Below, in pieces: positions 11,225-21,442 of a DNA stretch of 64,000 bases (its first letter is position 1; each line of letters begins with the position of its first letter). The stretch is from positions 300,173 through 364,172 of the forward strand of contig CATKHK010000046.1 of assembly GCA_949751835.1 (NCBI GenBank). Reading direction: 5' to 3'. The translations under genes and the position numbers were made by a program. The stretch comes from Blepharisma japonicum. Taxonomy: Eukaryota > Ciliophora > Heterotrichea > Heterotrichida > Blepharismidae. Below the pieces are notes generated by a model that was given only the letters and a program-made list of their open reading frames with translations, did not search any database and had not been told where the DNA came from.

Positions 11225-13036
11225 ATGGATCTTTTCAATTCAATCGTGGACTATTTAGAAAGCAAACACCTTCTAAAATCAGCATCAATGCTTCGGGGTA
11301 TAATAAAAAGTATCAGTTTTGATGACCATCTAACAGATCGTGAAAAAAATTTGCTAAGAAAAATTGAATCAAGCCTAGGGAATAAAGAAAACAAAGCAGG
11401 TGTTTCTCAAGAAAACGAAGCGATTATGGAAAATCTAATGACACGCCTCATATCAAACCCAAAAATTGCCCAGAGCAAAGCTGTTGAAAATAACCTAGAA
11501 AGGCTTTTCGAAGTCAAGGCATTTCAAAAAATGGTTTCGTGTGCAGATCAATTATTTTTTGATAGTGATAGCATGAATATTTCATCAAAAATAGTTCACA
11601 ACAATGACAAAGATGCAAGCTCTGGGTCAATCCCTTCAAGCTTACACGAATCTCAAGACCAATCTGAATCATATAGAACAAGCCAGGAATATTCATCAGA
11701 TAAACCTACCAACTCAGAAATTGACGAATATGAAGACGATGATGACCCTGGCTATGAAGCTTATGAGTGTTCTGAAGAAGACTTTGAAGAAATAAGCCGA
11801 CAATTAGGTGACAAATATGGATTTCCTGCTAGAGCTGCATACCCCAAAAAAAGTGAAAATAAGGAAGAAAGGCGAGAGCCTGTAAAGCCTCAGTTTCCTC
11901 CACATATAAAATTCCCCAAGAGTGGGGATAGTTTTTATCCTAAAGAATTTGATGGAGTTGTATATGATTGTTATGACTTAAAAGTTATCACTGATAGAGA
12001 AAGGACAGGTTTTGAGGAAAATAAAGAATTTCCTATTGTGGTTGATAGTGTTATTGCAGGAAGATATAAAGTGATTGAGTTTTTAGGGTCTGCTGCTTTT
12101 AGTAAAGCTATTCAGTGTTTGGATACTTTTACAGACGAAATGGTATGTTTGAAAATTATTGAAAATAATAAAGATTATATTGATCAAAGTATAGATGAAA
12201 TTAAATTGCTGCTATATATAAAGGAAAATGGGGATGCTGATGAGCATAATGTTTTAAGAATTATTGATTATTTTTATCATAAAGAGCATTTATTCATTGT
12301 AACAGAACTACTAAGGGATAATCTTTACGAGTTTTATCGCTATAACAGAGAGCACGAAGACGAATTTTACTTCACAATGGGGCATCTACAACGAATAACA
12401 GTCCAAATCTTAAAAGGGCTTGAATTTCTCCACAGTCTTCTACTAATCCATTGCGACCTAAAACCTGAAAATGTTCTAATAAAATCTTATAGCCGTTGCT
12501 TAGTAAAAATTATTGATTTAGGTTCCAGCTGTTATATTCATGATCATTTAAGCTCTTATGTTCAGAGTAGATCTTACAGAGCTCCAGAAGTGATAATGGG
12601 CTGCACTTATGACTATAGAATTGATATATGATCATTAGGATGTATTTTAGCTGAACTTTGGACTGGTAATGTCTTGTTTCAAAATGATTCTGTACAAGGA
12701 TTACTCGCTAGAGTTGTAGGAATTGTAGGGCCATTTCCAGATTATATGTTTAAGCATGGGAGGCATGTAGGAAATTATTTTACAAGGGAAAAGTTAATAT
12801 ATCAAGTTTCCGATGAAAAAGTGGAGGATTCGTCTAGCAATCTTGGGGGAAAAAAGATTATGATTTTTGTTCCTAAGAAAACCTCACTTAAAGCAAGACT
12901 AAGAGCCGATGACGACATGTTTGTTGACTTTATTGCTAACTTATTAGAACTTGATAAAGAAAAAAGGCCGACTGCATCTCAAGCATTACAGCATCCTTGG
13001 CTAACTCAATGCAAGTATCCAGATGGGCTTCCATAA
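11225..13036 (+). CDS. DYRK-family protein kinase, plant/protist DYRKP type, with LisH-like N-terminus
   Basis: 603 aa dual-specificity Tyr-regulated kinase. The first 30 residues (FNSIVDYLESKHLLKSASML) fit a LisH dimerisation helix pair. An acidic linker follows (about 165-195). The kinase domain covers about residues 275-590: glycine loop FLGSAAFSKAIQC, Lys in VCLKII, catalytic HCDLKPENVL (about 409-418), IDLGSSC in place of DFG, and activation loop SYVQSRSYRAPEV with the autophosphorylated Y-x-Y. Blocks FTMGHLQRITVQ, ELWTGNVLFQNDS and PKKTSLKAR resemble the plant/protist DYRKP subfamily more than animal DYRK1/2. A TGA at 12629 is Trp in DIWSLGC, the invariant subdomain IX. Confidence 0.9.
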
Positions 13037-13222
13037 GCTTAATATTATTCTCTCAAGTTAAGATAATTTTTCAACTAATATAAATTAACATTTAAAATTT
13101 ATCTTTATAAAAAATATCTCTTAGTCCCACCAATTGCTAATTTTTTATTCTAAATTCTTCAGTCATCATATAATCACACCACTTACTGTTATTTAAAGAA
13201 ACCCCAAATTTATCAAAAATAA

Positions 13223-13996
13223 ATGTGGATTTTGCTGTTAGTAGCATTTTCTCTCATTTTCCTATTTCCTCGAAAATTTTTATTTTTCCTGAGGGTGGGA
13301 TATTCATTTTACTTCTATCCTCTCTTTTTCTTACTCATCAGAGTTTGAACAGTAAAAGATCCTCAGACTCGATGGACATCTCACTCTACATGGTTTTGTG
13401 GTGTCAAGTTGATTGAATTGTCTGGAAGTTCCAAAATCCCTGCAGACCGCAGCATCATGTTTTTAGGCAATCATCGTAACATCGCAGATTTTGTTATTCA
13501 TGACTCAGTCACAAAATTCACAGCAAATTACCTATCAAGGGCCCTCGTAGGATTTGCATTTCCATTTATGGGGATCATTAGCCATATGACAGGAAGATGC
13601 TGGTACTTCGTGCGTGGCCAAAGCACAAAGGATTTAGAACAATTTTATGTGTGGCTTGATAAGAAATTCTCATTTACCGAAAATTTGAGGAAGCATTTAA
13701 TTGTTTATCCAGAAGGCCATAGAAATCTTAAAAAAGAGCCTTTACCATTAAGGACAGGGATGATTAGATATGCATATTTACGTAAAATGCCTGTACAGTT
13801 CTTTATGTGTGATGGCTATGACGAAGTTTTAAATGAAAAAAAATTTACAGCTTGTTTTGGAACTTCAATTGTAAAATTCAAGCTTTTCCCTTTAATTGAT
13901 CCTAAGGACTTTGACACTGTTGAGGCTTTTATAGATAAAATCAAAAAAGACTTTGTAGAAAGCTTTTATGAAGTAAGAAAAACCACTGATAAGTAG
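13223..13996 (+). CDS. 1-acylglycerol-3-phosphate acyltransferase-like (AGPAT/LCLAT1 group)
   Basis: 257 aa membrane enzyme that would acylate lysophosphatidate or another lysophospholipid. The N-terminal 45 residues are hydrophobic (WILLLVAFSLIFLF, FYFYPLFFLLI), a membrane anchor. Catalytic motif I is NHRNIADF (H-x4-D, about residues 84-91). Motif III is YPEGHRN (EG[HT]R, near residue 169), like the animal AGPAT3-5/LCLAT1 group rather than bacterial PlsC. The first ATG at 13223 is chosen because it gives the anchor; TGA at 13348 is Trp. There is no recognisable ER retrieval signal at the end (KTTDK). Confidence 0.85.
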
Positions 13997-14526
13997 ATTT
14001 AATAAGCTATAGAAATTAATTAAAGAAAAACAGCTTCAATATACAAATTTCTTAAAGATAATTTTATTAGTGTATTTGCCCTTTGGTAAGTCTTTATTAA
14101 AGGGTTTTCTTAGTTAAAAATATGTGTGGCGAATAGTCAGGCCAGCGGCACTAAAGATAATAATCATAGGCGGGATAATTAAAACGTTCGAGCGGCTCAT
14201 AAATAAATAAAAATCTTATAGATCTTAGTGAAATTAATGATTCATCACTTATTTCATTATATAGATACACGAATCTGATTCAATACTTTTTAATGCAATT
14301 AAAAATAAAAAACAAATAAACATAGTATAAAAGAGATTAAAGTTAATATAAATTATTAAATAATAAACCAAAAGATATTTTTTATTAAGTATTCTTTTGA
14401 TTAATGCATTTAATTACTTTTTATTGTTGAAATAAATTATTAATCTAAGCACAGCAATACAAAGTGAGAAACTTAGATAAGTTGAAAATATTTCATTGAT
14501 TTATTCTGAGATTTTCAGTAAAATAA
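13997..14526. other. Intergenic with a short GC-richer ORF
   Basis: About 530 bp. It holds one short minus-strand ORF (14114-14200, listed separately) in a patch clearly richer in G+C than its surroundings; the rest is AT-rich with nothing recognised. Confidence 0.45.
14114..14200 (-). CDS. Possible 28-aa membrane microprotein
   Basis: ATG at 14200 opens MSRSNVLIIPPMIIIFSA, then AGLTIRHTYF and TAA. It has a single hydrophobic segment followed by RH and aromatic residues. The frame after the TAA continues LRKPFNKDLPKGKY, so the protein could be longer if an undetected splice exists; no GTA...AG intron is visible. The topology recalls tiny respiratory-complex subunits such as NDUFA1, but that is only an impression. 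The raised G+C content is the main support. Confidence 0.3.
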   Translation of the reverse strand: MSRSNVLIIPPMIIIFSAAGLTIRHTYF

Positions 14527-15645
14527 ATGTCAAAACCTATATTATCAAGAAAGCAAAGCAAAGAGTCCATAATTCTTGCAAAACCAGATCCTCTATCACA
14601 AAGCCAGCCAATTAACTCAACGCTTATAAAAAATTTTTCTGCATTAAGCTTGTCAATTTCAAAATTTCCTAAATTAAACGAATCATTGAAACTTAAAAAC
14701 AAATCCTCACTCAAGAAAATCGTAAGATCACGGTCGAAATCCACACTAAAGCACCCAAATGATTTAAATTTATCAAAAATTGATATTGCAGTAAAGCCAA
14801 AATCAAAAAGACATAATAGATCATGCTCCTCAAGCTTCATCATAGACCCTCAGAACAAAACTTTTATTGGGTTATCAGAAGGAAAATCTAATGAAAGTCA
14901 AACAATAAAGCTTGGCCAGTCCATTGATAATTTCAAAACAATTTCTGTTGAAAATTCATGTGAGTTGAAATCCATAAATTTTCTTGATCTTGAACACAAG
15001 TTTGACCAAGAGTTAAAAAAAATCGAAAAAATGACTGATAATGATTTTAAATTAGAGCAAAAATTTTTATTTGCAAAAAATACATTCTCAAAAATCCTTG
15101 AAAACGACAATGAGTTTACCTCAATTTTAATTAAAATAAAAGTTGTCTATGATACGTACGTAGAGCATTTACTTTTAAAATGCGAAAACAAATTGAAAAA
15201 ATCTATAGATTCACATTTAGAAAGCAAAAATTTGTCAATTCATATCGAAAAATCAAGAGAAAAGATCATAGAAGACTACAAAAAATTAAAAACAGAATTA
15301 AATGCTGCAAACAAAAAAATCAATGATTCAGCTGTTAGGGAGAAAAAATACATAAAACTTTTAAGCTCACTAGAAAAGCAAGGATATCCTATACAAGAAA
15401 TTTATAATAATAGTATCAAAATTGAACCGAAAAAGAGCAGAAGTTCTCTTGCTTCAATTGATGAAGATTCATCAACAACTACAGATTATTCTGAGGTTTC
15501 TAGTCTAAAACGCGATACTAATGCTCCAATCCCAAAATTATCTCTTCCCGAACATAAATCTGATGGCTATCAACAAGAATTCATGTCTAAATTTAACGAG
15601 TTTTCTGAGTCATGGAGAATCCAAATAGAAAAAGACAAAAGATAG
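14527..15645 (+). CDS. Hypothetical charged coiled-coil protein
   Basis: 372 aa, Lys/Ser-rich, with a basic N-terminal third (RKQSKESIILAKPD, KKIVRSRSKS, KPKSKRHNRSCSSS) and a helical middle (about residues 150-285: FDQELKKIEKM, YKKLKTELNAANKKINDS) likely to form a coiled coil. The C-terminus is Ser/Thr-rich (SIDEDSSTTTDYSEVSS), then amphipathic. No named domain. Possibly cytoskeletal, by composition only. Stop TAG; no intron. Confidence 0.75.
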   Translation: MSKPILSRKQSKESIILAKPDPLSQSQPINSTLIKNFSALSLSISKFPKLNESLKLKNKSSLKKIVRSRSKSTLKHPNDLNLSKIDIAVKPKSKRHNRSCSSSFIIDPQNKTFIGLSEGKSNESQTIKLGQSIDNFKTISVENSCELKSINFLDLEHKFDQELKKIEKMTDNDFKLEQKFLFAKNTFSKILENDNEFTSILIKIKVVYDTYVEHLLLKCENKLKKSIDSHLESKNLSIHIEKSREKIIEDYKKLKTELNAANKKINDSAVREKKYIKLLSSLEKQGYPIQEIYNNSIKIEPKKSRSSLASIDEDSSTTTDYSEVSSLKRDTNAPIPKLSLPEHKSDGYQQEFMSKFNEFSESWRIQIEKDKR

Positions 15646-15678
15646 ATAAGTAATTAATATTTATAAATTTTCCCGTCA

Positions 15679-17052
15679 TTAGTTATTAATCAACGCTTGT
15701 CTCTTCCTTTTTCTTGCTTTTATGACGTTCTTTATTACACAACCGATAATAATCAATAAAATCACTCCGAGAATGCAAACTAAAATTTTGGCCCATGTTG
15801 GGAATGCTTCATAGGTGTCATTGTCAGCTGAAATATCTTCGCATCCGTATAAATATGATCTATCATTTACATCTATATTCCATATATAAAAATTGCTCTC
15901 TCCTATATTAGGTTCGTTAAAATTGATAGTCCCATCTTCAAAATGATGCAATTGATTTGCGACAACTAATAAGCTTTTGTCTTTATTATTAAATCCTAAT
16001 GTATCAGGCCACATCATGCATGTTGAATTATTTCCATATACTGTAAATTTACTTACACTAAAATCTGAAGCTACATTTGTAATATCAGGCTGCTTATAAA
16101 CGGAATTATATTCAAGCGCAGTGATATATAAATTATTTTTTTCTGAAGCAGCTAGCCCATCACTTGCGCTTTTTTTTCATCCAATGGTTTGCACATAATC
16201 TGAAATATTTGCATGATATTTTGGGTCCCTTAAATACATAGTATCAATAGAATATAAATATTGGCTTGTTAATGGTGTATAATAAAGTGTCCTTTTATCG
16301 CATGATAATGCAATTCCATCAGCCCCTGTCTCCATTGGGCTATTTTTAAGTACCTGCTCTCCATTAATATAAATTCTTAATGTTTCATTGTTCATCACTG
16401 AAATATGGTTCGCTAGTAATCTCCAAGCTTCCGATGTTTTTGTATTCAACACTATAATTGCTGGCTCGAGTGGATCATTTGGATTTATAGGCAATCCTGA
16501 ATCAGTGATATATGCAAACTCTCTCAGTGGATCTAATACAATATCATTCAAAAAGGAGTTATTTGCGGAGGTGACACTTGACAAATCGTATGTGATGTTT
16601 TTCTCTTTGGTGATCGAATGATACTTCACTAGTTTTTGACTATTAGCAATTGCAGGATTTCCGTTAACTTTACCTTGGTCAAGCACCCAAATGTAGTCAT
16701 CTAAGTCAATCTCAAAGCCCAATACAGACTGTAATGCTTCTGCGTTTCCTTCTTCATTTTCTTCTAAGCTTGGAAAAGGCTCAAGCAGTAAAGTTTCATT
16801 ATTATTACTATGTGAAACAATTTTGTTTAATGTAGCCACAACGTTTTCTTTCCACCTAGGAACTGATATAAAAATTTCTCCTATTGAATTCATTTTGATT
16901 CCTGCAGGCATGCAGCAGGTATAAAGCTGATTATTTTCGTAGTTTTCAGCGTCTGCTTGTCTCTCGAATGTGAAATTTAGTCAATTGAACTGATATAATA
17001 TATTTGCAGGATTCCCAAATACTAAAGGAGCTAAGACTAAAATAATCAACAT
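15679..17052 (-). CDS. Yellow/major royal jelly protein-like type I membrane protein
   Basis: 457 aa. A signal peptide (MLIILVLAPLVFGNPA) is followed by a luminal domain with yellow/MRJP landmarks: CCMPAGIKMNSIGEIFISVPRW then KENVVATLNKI, FEIDLDDYIWVLDQGKVNG, FLNDIVLDP..EFAYITDSG, GADGIALS..RTLYYTPLTSQYLYSI and MMWPDTLGF near the end. This corresponds to the six-bladed propeller of the family. A C-terminal transmembrane helix (ILVCILGVILLIIIGCVI) with a basic tail (KARKRKRQ) follows. TGA is read as Trp at two positions (FNWLNF, IGWKKS). Many N-x-S/T sites. Family members bind amines or have dopachrome-conversion roles in insects; the function here is unknown. Confidence 0.8.
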
Positions 17053-17088
17053 TTTATTTAGTGCAAGTTTATGGATAAGTTATTAATT

Positions 17089-17724
17089 TTATGATAAAAA
17101 TTTTGATGATTTTGCTTGCTGATTTGTATTCACAAAAGAACTCAGCTGATTTTGAATATTTCGTGCCAGAAACTCAAGATTTTCAAGCCTTTGGCTAAAG
17201 TTAGTCATATTTGTCATTATGGTTTTAAGCATTTCGTGATCTGAAATATGCTTGCTTTCGTCGGCTTTTATGTCAGGCTCAACAATAACTGGTGGAGTTA
17301 ACTGTGGATCTTGAAGCAAATTCTCATAAAGTTGCTGTATTTTTTGAGATTTTATCAGGAGATCTTTATAATTTGTCTCCAATTTTAAATATTTCTGCTT
17401 ATATTTGTCTTCATTTATTCTATATTAAAGTTACGGTGAGTGAGATCTTGAGCTGCACCTTGCTGGGGTTACAGATTTAGGGATATTTAAAATAGCTTTT
17501 GGCTCTGAATTTGAAATCATGCTTAACACAGCTTCTTCAGGGCTTACAGTTCTATTAACTGGTTCCTCTGAATATATAGAAACAGGTGCTGAAATTTCTC
17601 CTTCATAGTCACCATTACAACTCCTAGAAAAATTGGCTTGCGAGCTCACACTTGTTATTATTTTAGGGTGCCTCTTTTTTAATTGAATCTTAGCAGCAGT
17701 ATAGCTTCCACGTCTATTATTCAT
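17089..17724 (-). CDS. Hypothetical protein with C-terminal coiled coil
   Basis: 206 aa in two exons. Exon 1 (MNNRRGSYTAAKIQLKKRHP ... RCSSRSHSP) joins exon 2 (INEDKYKQKYLKLETNY) across the 15-nt intron 17420-17434 (GTAACTTTAATATAG). Exon 2 holds heptad-like helices (YKDLLIKSQKIQQLYENLL and ILKTIMTNMTNFSQRLENLE types of pattern). No family recognised. Retaining the intron gives an immediate in-frame TAA. Confidence 0.7.
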
Positions 17725-17801
17725 TTATAATTTAAATTTGACTATAAATCAAGGCATTTGTACCTTTATTATTGTTATTCATGAGTAGATAGTAGAAAAA
17801 T

Positions 17802-18458
17802 ATGGATTCAATTAAACAAAAATTTTACTATAAACTTGTCTTACTTAACAAATCCAAATATTATACCATATCTGAAAAACCTCAAGAATTAGTTATGGGT
17901 GATACGACTGAACAAAATTTACTTCAAAGCACTTTAGTATATGTCTATAAAACTCAAGAACTTGCCCTTTCAAATGAAATGTAAATTTAACTCAGACGCG
18001 TAAAAGATCCTAAAACTCATTTAAGCCCAAAAACTGTTATAAAAATAATGTGCTGAGGAGATTCAAAAGAAGAAGACCCTAAAATTGCATTTAGTTTTAT
18101 GTGTCCTATATTAGATGTAGGATTTCCATTTAAAGTCCAAAAACCAATCAGAGATGTTTCTCGACGCTCAAAAATCATACCTCCCAAAGAGCTTCGAAGC
18201 TTGCCTTATTGAAGAGATATAACCCCTTGCAGATATGGATTTCGAAAACTCCCATCGCCCAAGCCCTCGGTAAGAAGTATTTCTCACATAAATTGAAGAG
18301 TCAAAAGCAGCCGAGCTTATGAAAAGTTTCGAAAAATGGAAGAAGAAACAGAAAAATTGGAAAAAGAAATTTCAGAAATAGAGAAATTCGCTGATCTTCT
18401 TGACTTAGGAAATGATGATTTTTTAAAAGATTCTGCTATAAATGAGAGTATAAAATAA
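17802..18458 (+). CDS. Hypothetical protein, one intron
   Basis: 213 aa. Exon 1 is MDSIKQKFYYKLVLLNKSKY through LALSNE; the intron 17981-17995 (GTAAATTTAACTCAG) is followed by RVKDPKTHLSPKTVIKIMCWG, with TGA as Trp. The middle is Pro/Arg/Ser rich (RRSKIIPPKELRSLPYW, KLPSPKPS); the last 50 residues form an acidic coiled coil (EEETEKLEKEISEIEKF). No named family. It is convergent with ribosomal protein uS9; stops are 25 bp apart. Confidence 0.7.
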
Positions 18459-18483
18459 GATATTTTTGTGAAGAAAGATTAGT

Positions 18484-18939
18484 TTAACGATAACTCTTTT
18501 GTCGTCTAGCTCTAGCACCAGGGCCACCATATTTCTTAGGTTCTTTTCTTCTTGGATCTGCAACTAATAGACTACGATCATAAGCTAAAATCATTTCTTT
18601 GATTTGACGCTTTGATGCTTCGTCCACATATTTTTGGTAAAATGCAATAATTCCTTTGGCAATTGCTTGTCTAACTGCGTAGATTTGACTGACATAGCCG
18701 CCACCATGGACTCTGATTTTGAAGTCAACTTTGCTGAATCTTGACTCTCCAAGCAAGAGAATTGGCTCTAATACTTTTACTCTTAATGTCTGTGGTTCAA
18801 CAAGGTGAAGTGGAACACCATTAACTCTGATCATCCCTTTTCCTTTGGTGATCAAAGCTACAGCCTGAGCGTGTTTCTTTTTTCCATAGGTTTGAACGCT
18901 TTCAATTCTTGGAAGATGAGTATGGACAGGCTGGGCCAT
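18484..18939 (-). CDS. RPS16: 40S ribosomal protein S16 (uS9)
   Basis: 151 aa from the ATG at 18939. Small-subunit protein whose C-terminal tail reaches the decoding site. Signature blocks are [69 protein letters not shown] and the invariant tail [13 protein letters not shown]. An in-frame ATG 18 nt upstream (18957) is possible, but eukaryotic S16 normally begins near this Met. No intron. Confidence 0.96.
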   Translation of the reverse strand: MAQPVHTHLPRIESVQTYGKKKHAQAVALITKGKGMIRVNGVPLHLVEPQTLRVKVLEPILLLGESRFSKVDFKIRVHGGGYVSQIYAVRQAIAKGIIAFYQKYVDEASKRQIKEMILAYDRSLLVADPRRKEPKKYGGPGARARRQKSYR

Positions 18940-19362
18940 TTTAAGATTTATGGTCAATTCGCTAAAAGTTATTTTTTGGTATTGGATGCTTTCTTTAAAG
19001 TTTTTGGTTTTATTTCGAGATTATTTAGTGCTCTTAAGCAATTATAATCAAGTTTCTAAATTTTCTATCAATTTTTTCGAATTTTTGATCACAGATAATA
19101 TGAAATTGGACCTCAGAATTTTTTAGAATTTTCACAGCAAAACTGAAGAGTCTTCAATGAACAAGGTGCCAAACGGAAGCAAAGAAATAAATCATTTACA
19201 TAGAGAAGAAACAAATCAACTTCTATTGGTGTTTATCGATAATTGGCTAGCAATGATGAAGATTAATTATTCTTTTTGAAAGGATTCAGAAGATAGGCGA
19301 TCTCATTAATATAATTTTAATTGAAAAATCACAGTTTCAAACAATGTTTGCTAACTAGTTAC
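18940..19362. other. Intergenic between two ribosomal protein genes
   Basis: About 420 bp between the uS9 start and eL39 stop (both minus strand). It contains a 50-codon plus-strand ORF (19157-19309, listed separately); nothing else recognised. Confidence 0.45.
19157..19309 (+). CDS. Possible 50-aa small protein
   Basis: ATG to TAA ORF with TGA as Trp, beginning MNKVPNGSKEINHLH and ending WKDSEDRRSH, with an amphipathic middle (LLLVFIDNWLAMM). Its composition looks protein-like and it is less AT-rich than flanking DNA, but there is no family match. It may equally be chance. Confidence 0.3.
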
Positions 19363-19533
19363 TTAAACCTTAAGCTTGGTTCTTCTCCAGTGTCTCCTCT
19401 TAGAATTATAGCGTTGGGTGTTGTCTGTCTTGTAGAAAGCCCATCTAGGCATAGGTCTATTTTGTTTTCTTAGCCTTCCCATTGTTTTTTTTGCTCTCAA
19501 CGATTTGACAGCTCCCTAAATAGTTCTTACCAT
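19363..19533 (-). CDS. RPL39: 60S ribosomal protein L39 (eL39)
   Basis: 51 aa, the usual size for eL39, a protein of the peptide-exit tunnel. The start codon ATG (19531-19533) is directly followed by a 15-nt intron (19516-19530, GTAAGAACTATTTAG). Exon 2 then encodes [20 protein letters not shown], followed by [20 protein letters not shown] and [10 protein letters not shown]. The [14 protein letters not shown] block is diagnostic. An intron after the first codon means exon 1 contributes only Met. Retention would terminate translation after five codons. Confidence 0.95.
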
Positions 19534-20017
19534 TTGTGAGATTTATTTATTAATGGCCGATCCTTTTATAAGTGCAGTGTGGAAGGAATTACTCAAAAAT
19601 ATACATAAAAATTATAAAGGATTATTGTAATTGAATTCATAAACGAATTATTTTTATTGAAACACACAAATAGTGATTTTTAATTAAATCTTAGGAAACT
19701 TATTAACATTTTACAATTAATCTTTATTAGATTATCATTTATTATATTAATTTGTTGCTATTTAAATCTTATATTCAATTATCCTTAAAGTAATTTCAAG
19801 TGGGTAGTTAATACTTTTTACAAGATCATTGAATTAATATTGAGCCTTCTCAGATTCTGGTGGGAATTCATAGCTTTTTCTTATAAGTTTTGTTTAAAGC
19901 GTAGAAGAATGGTGAGATCTATAAATTAGCAATTTTTTCTAATTTATCAAAACAATAATTATCAAAAGATCCTTATGTAAATCCTAGCTTCAATTTATCC
20001 ATACTGAAAGACTTAAA
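19534..20017. other. Intergenic, AT-rich, nothing identified
   Basis: About 480 bp upstream of the eL39 start and downstream of the CK1 stop. No ORF or RNA recognised. Confidence 0.5.
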
Positions 20018-21061
20018 TTACAATCGTCGCCTTTGCTGAGGTCTAACCTCTTCATTTTGTTGTTGTTGAGGCTCAGGTATTTTTTCATCCTCCACCTTAT
20101 TTTCTCTCTCTTTTGTTCTTTCTTCATTTCTTGAATTTTTATTCTAAATAACTTTTACAAAGTTCAAAATAGTCCAATCATAAATAAAATCATACTGATA
20201 ATTTTCCCTAAAAAACAAGTCTTTGAACATCCTTTTCAAATATGCATAGTCGGGTCTTTCTTCAAATCTTAGTCCTCTAGCGTAATTCATATATGTGGTA
20301 AACTCCTGAGGAAAGCCTTGACAGAGGACTTCATTTCTAGTATCCAGCTTGCGCTGCATGATTAAATCGTATTTTTCTTTTTTTGAATGAGCTCGAATTC
20401 CCATCCATGGGAGACTTCCTCGGAGAAAATACATAAAAACAAAGCCAAGACCTTCGATGTCGTCTCGCCTAGACTGCTCAATGCCCATGTGAGTGTTGAC
20501 TGCTGCATATCTTGCTGTGCCTGTTAAACTTTTGCCTTCTCGGTAAGGAATGTGCTGTTGGGTTTTCGGGTCTCGGTATTTTTTGGCTAGGCCGAAGTCT
20601 ATTATAAATATTTGATTTGCTCTTTTCCCAAGACCAATCAAAAAGTTGTCGGGCTTGATATCTCTATGCAGAAAATTCTTAGCATGGAAAAATTCTACTC
20701 GAGAAATCATTTGATCTGCCAGCATCAATACTGTCTTCATAGAAAACCTACGGTTGCACATTGAAAACAAATCTTCTAGTGAAGGGCCTAATAAATCCAG
20801 CACCATTATATTGTACTCTCCTTCTACCCCGTATCAGTGAATATTTGGAATCCCTACACCACCTTGCAAGAGACGATATAGTTTTGATTCATAAAGAAGC
20901 TGGGGGTGGCGTGAATCGACGCGCTCGAGTTTTATTGCAACTTCTTCGTTAGTTTGAACATTGGTTCCAAGATAAATTTCTCCAAAAGAACCACTACCAA
21001 TCTTTCCACCAAGTCTGTACTTACCAGCAGCTATACGAATGTCGACATTTCTGCTGCTCAT
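20018..21061 (-). CDS. Casein kinase 1 family Ser/Thr kinase
   Basis: 342 aa. Kinase domain about residues 13-290: [13 protein letters not shown] (Gly loop), VAIKLE (catalytic Lys), [33 protein letters not shown], and the CK1-specific [20 protein letters not shown] replacing the usual APE region. [11 protein letters not shown] and LPWMGI are also typical. TGA at about 20837 is Trp (NIHWYG). A 15-nt intron (20144-20158, GTAAAAGTTATTTAG) lies near the 3' end; after splicing the protein continues [16 protein letters not shown], a Gln-rich stretch and RRRL. If the intron is retained, the protein stops five codons later. Closest to the alpha/delta/epsilon group. Confidence 0.93.
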
Positions 21062-21442
21062 TTTAGATTATATAAAAATCATGAAATTCCTGAATCTTAA
21101 ATAGATTAATTCAATAGATTTGGCTGCAAAGCATGATTATAGGAAACTCTAAAAGCAAGGCTAATTAAATTAAATACATATATCTATATTTAATATAGTG
21201 CAATATAAAGTCTTATGGGGAGATTTCAGATTTTTTAATAAGAAATATCTAAAGCAAAATTATTCATTTTATTATAGATAATCAATTCATTTTTTCTTAA
21301 TTAAAAACATTAGATTAGTTTATTTTAAGGTCATTTTAAATTTTTAATAATTATTTTTCATGAATTCCTTGTTATAATCTTTTTTTAATTTATCTACCAA
21401 TAAGCCAGCAGAAATTTTACTTAATAACAAAAATAAATAAGG
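21062..21442. promoter_or_regulatory. Divergent intergenic region CK1 / unknown gene
   Basis: About 380 bp, very AT-rich, between divergent ATGs. No defined motif or small gene seen. Confidence 0.35.

Noticed and set aside
11225-13036. Reading the DYRK locus as two genes or a pseudogene broken at 12629
   Set aside because: The stop is TGA and falls on the invariant Trp of kinase subdomain IX; the same happens in many other genes here.
14120-14200. tRNA or other structured RNA in the GC-richer island
   Set aside because: I could not pair an acceptor stem or a T arm around the GTTCGAGC string; a short ORF fits at least as well, though an ncRNA is not excluded.
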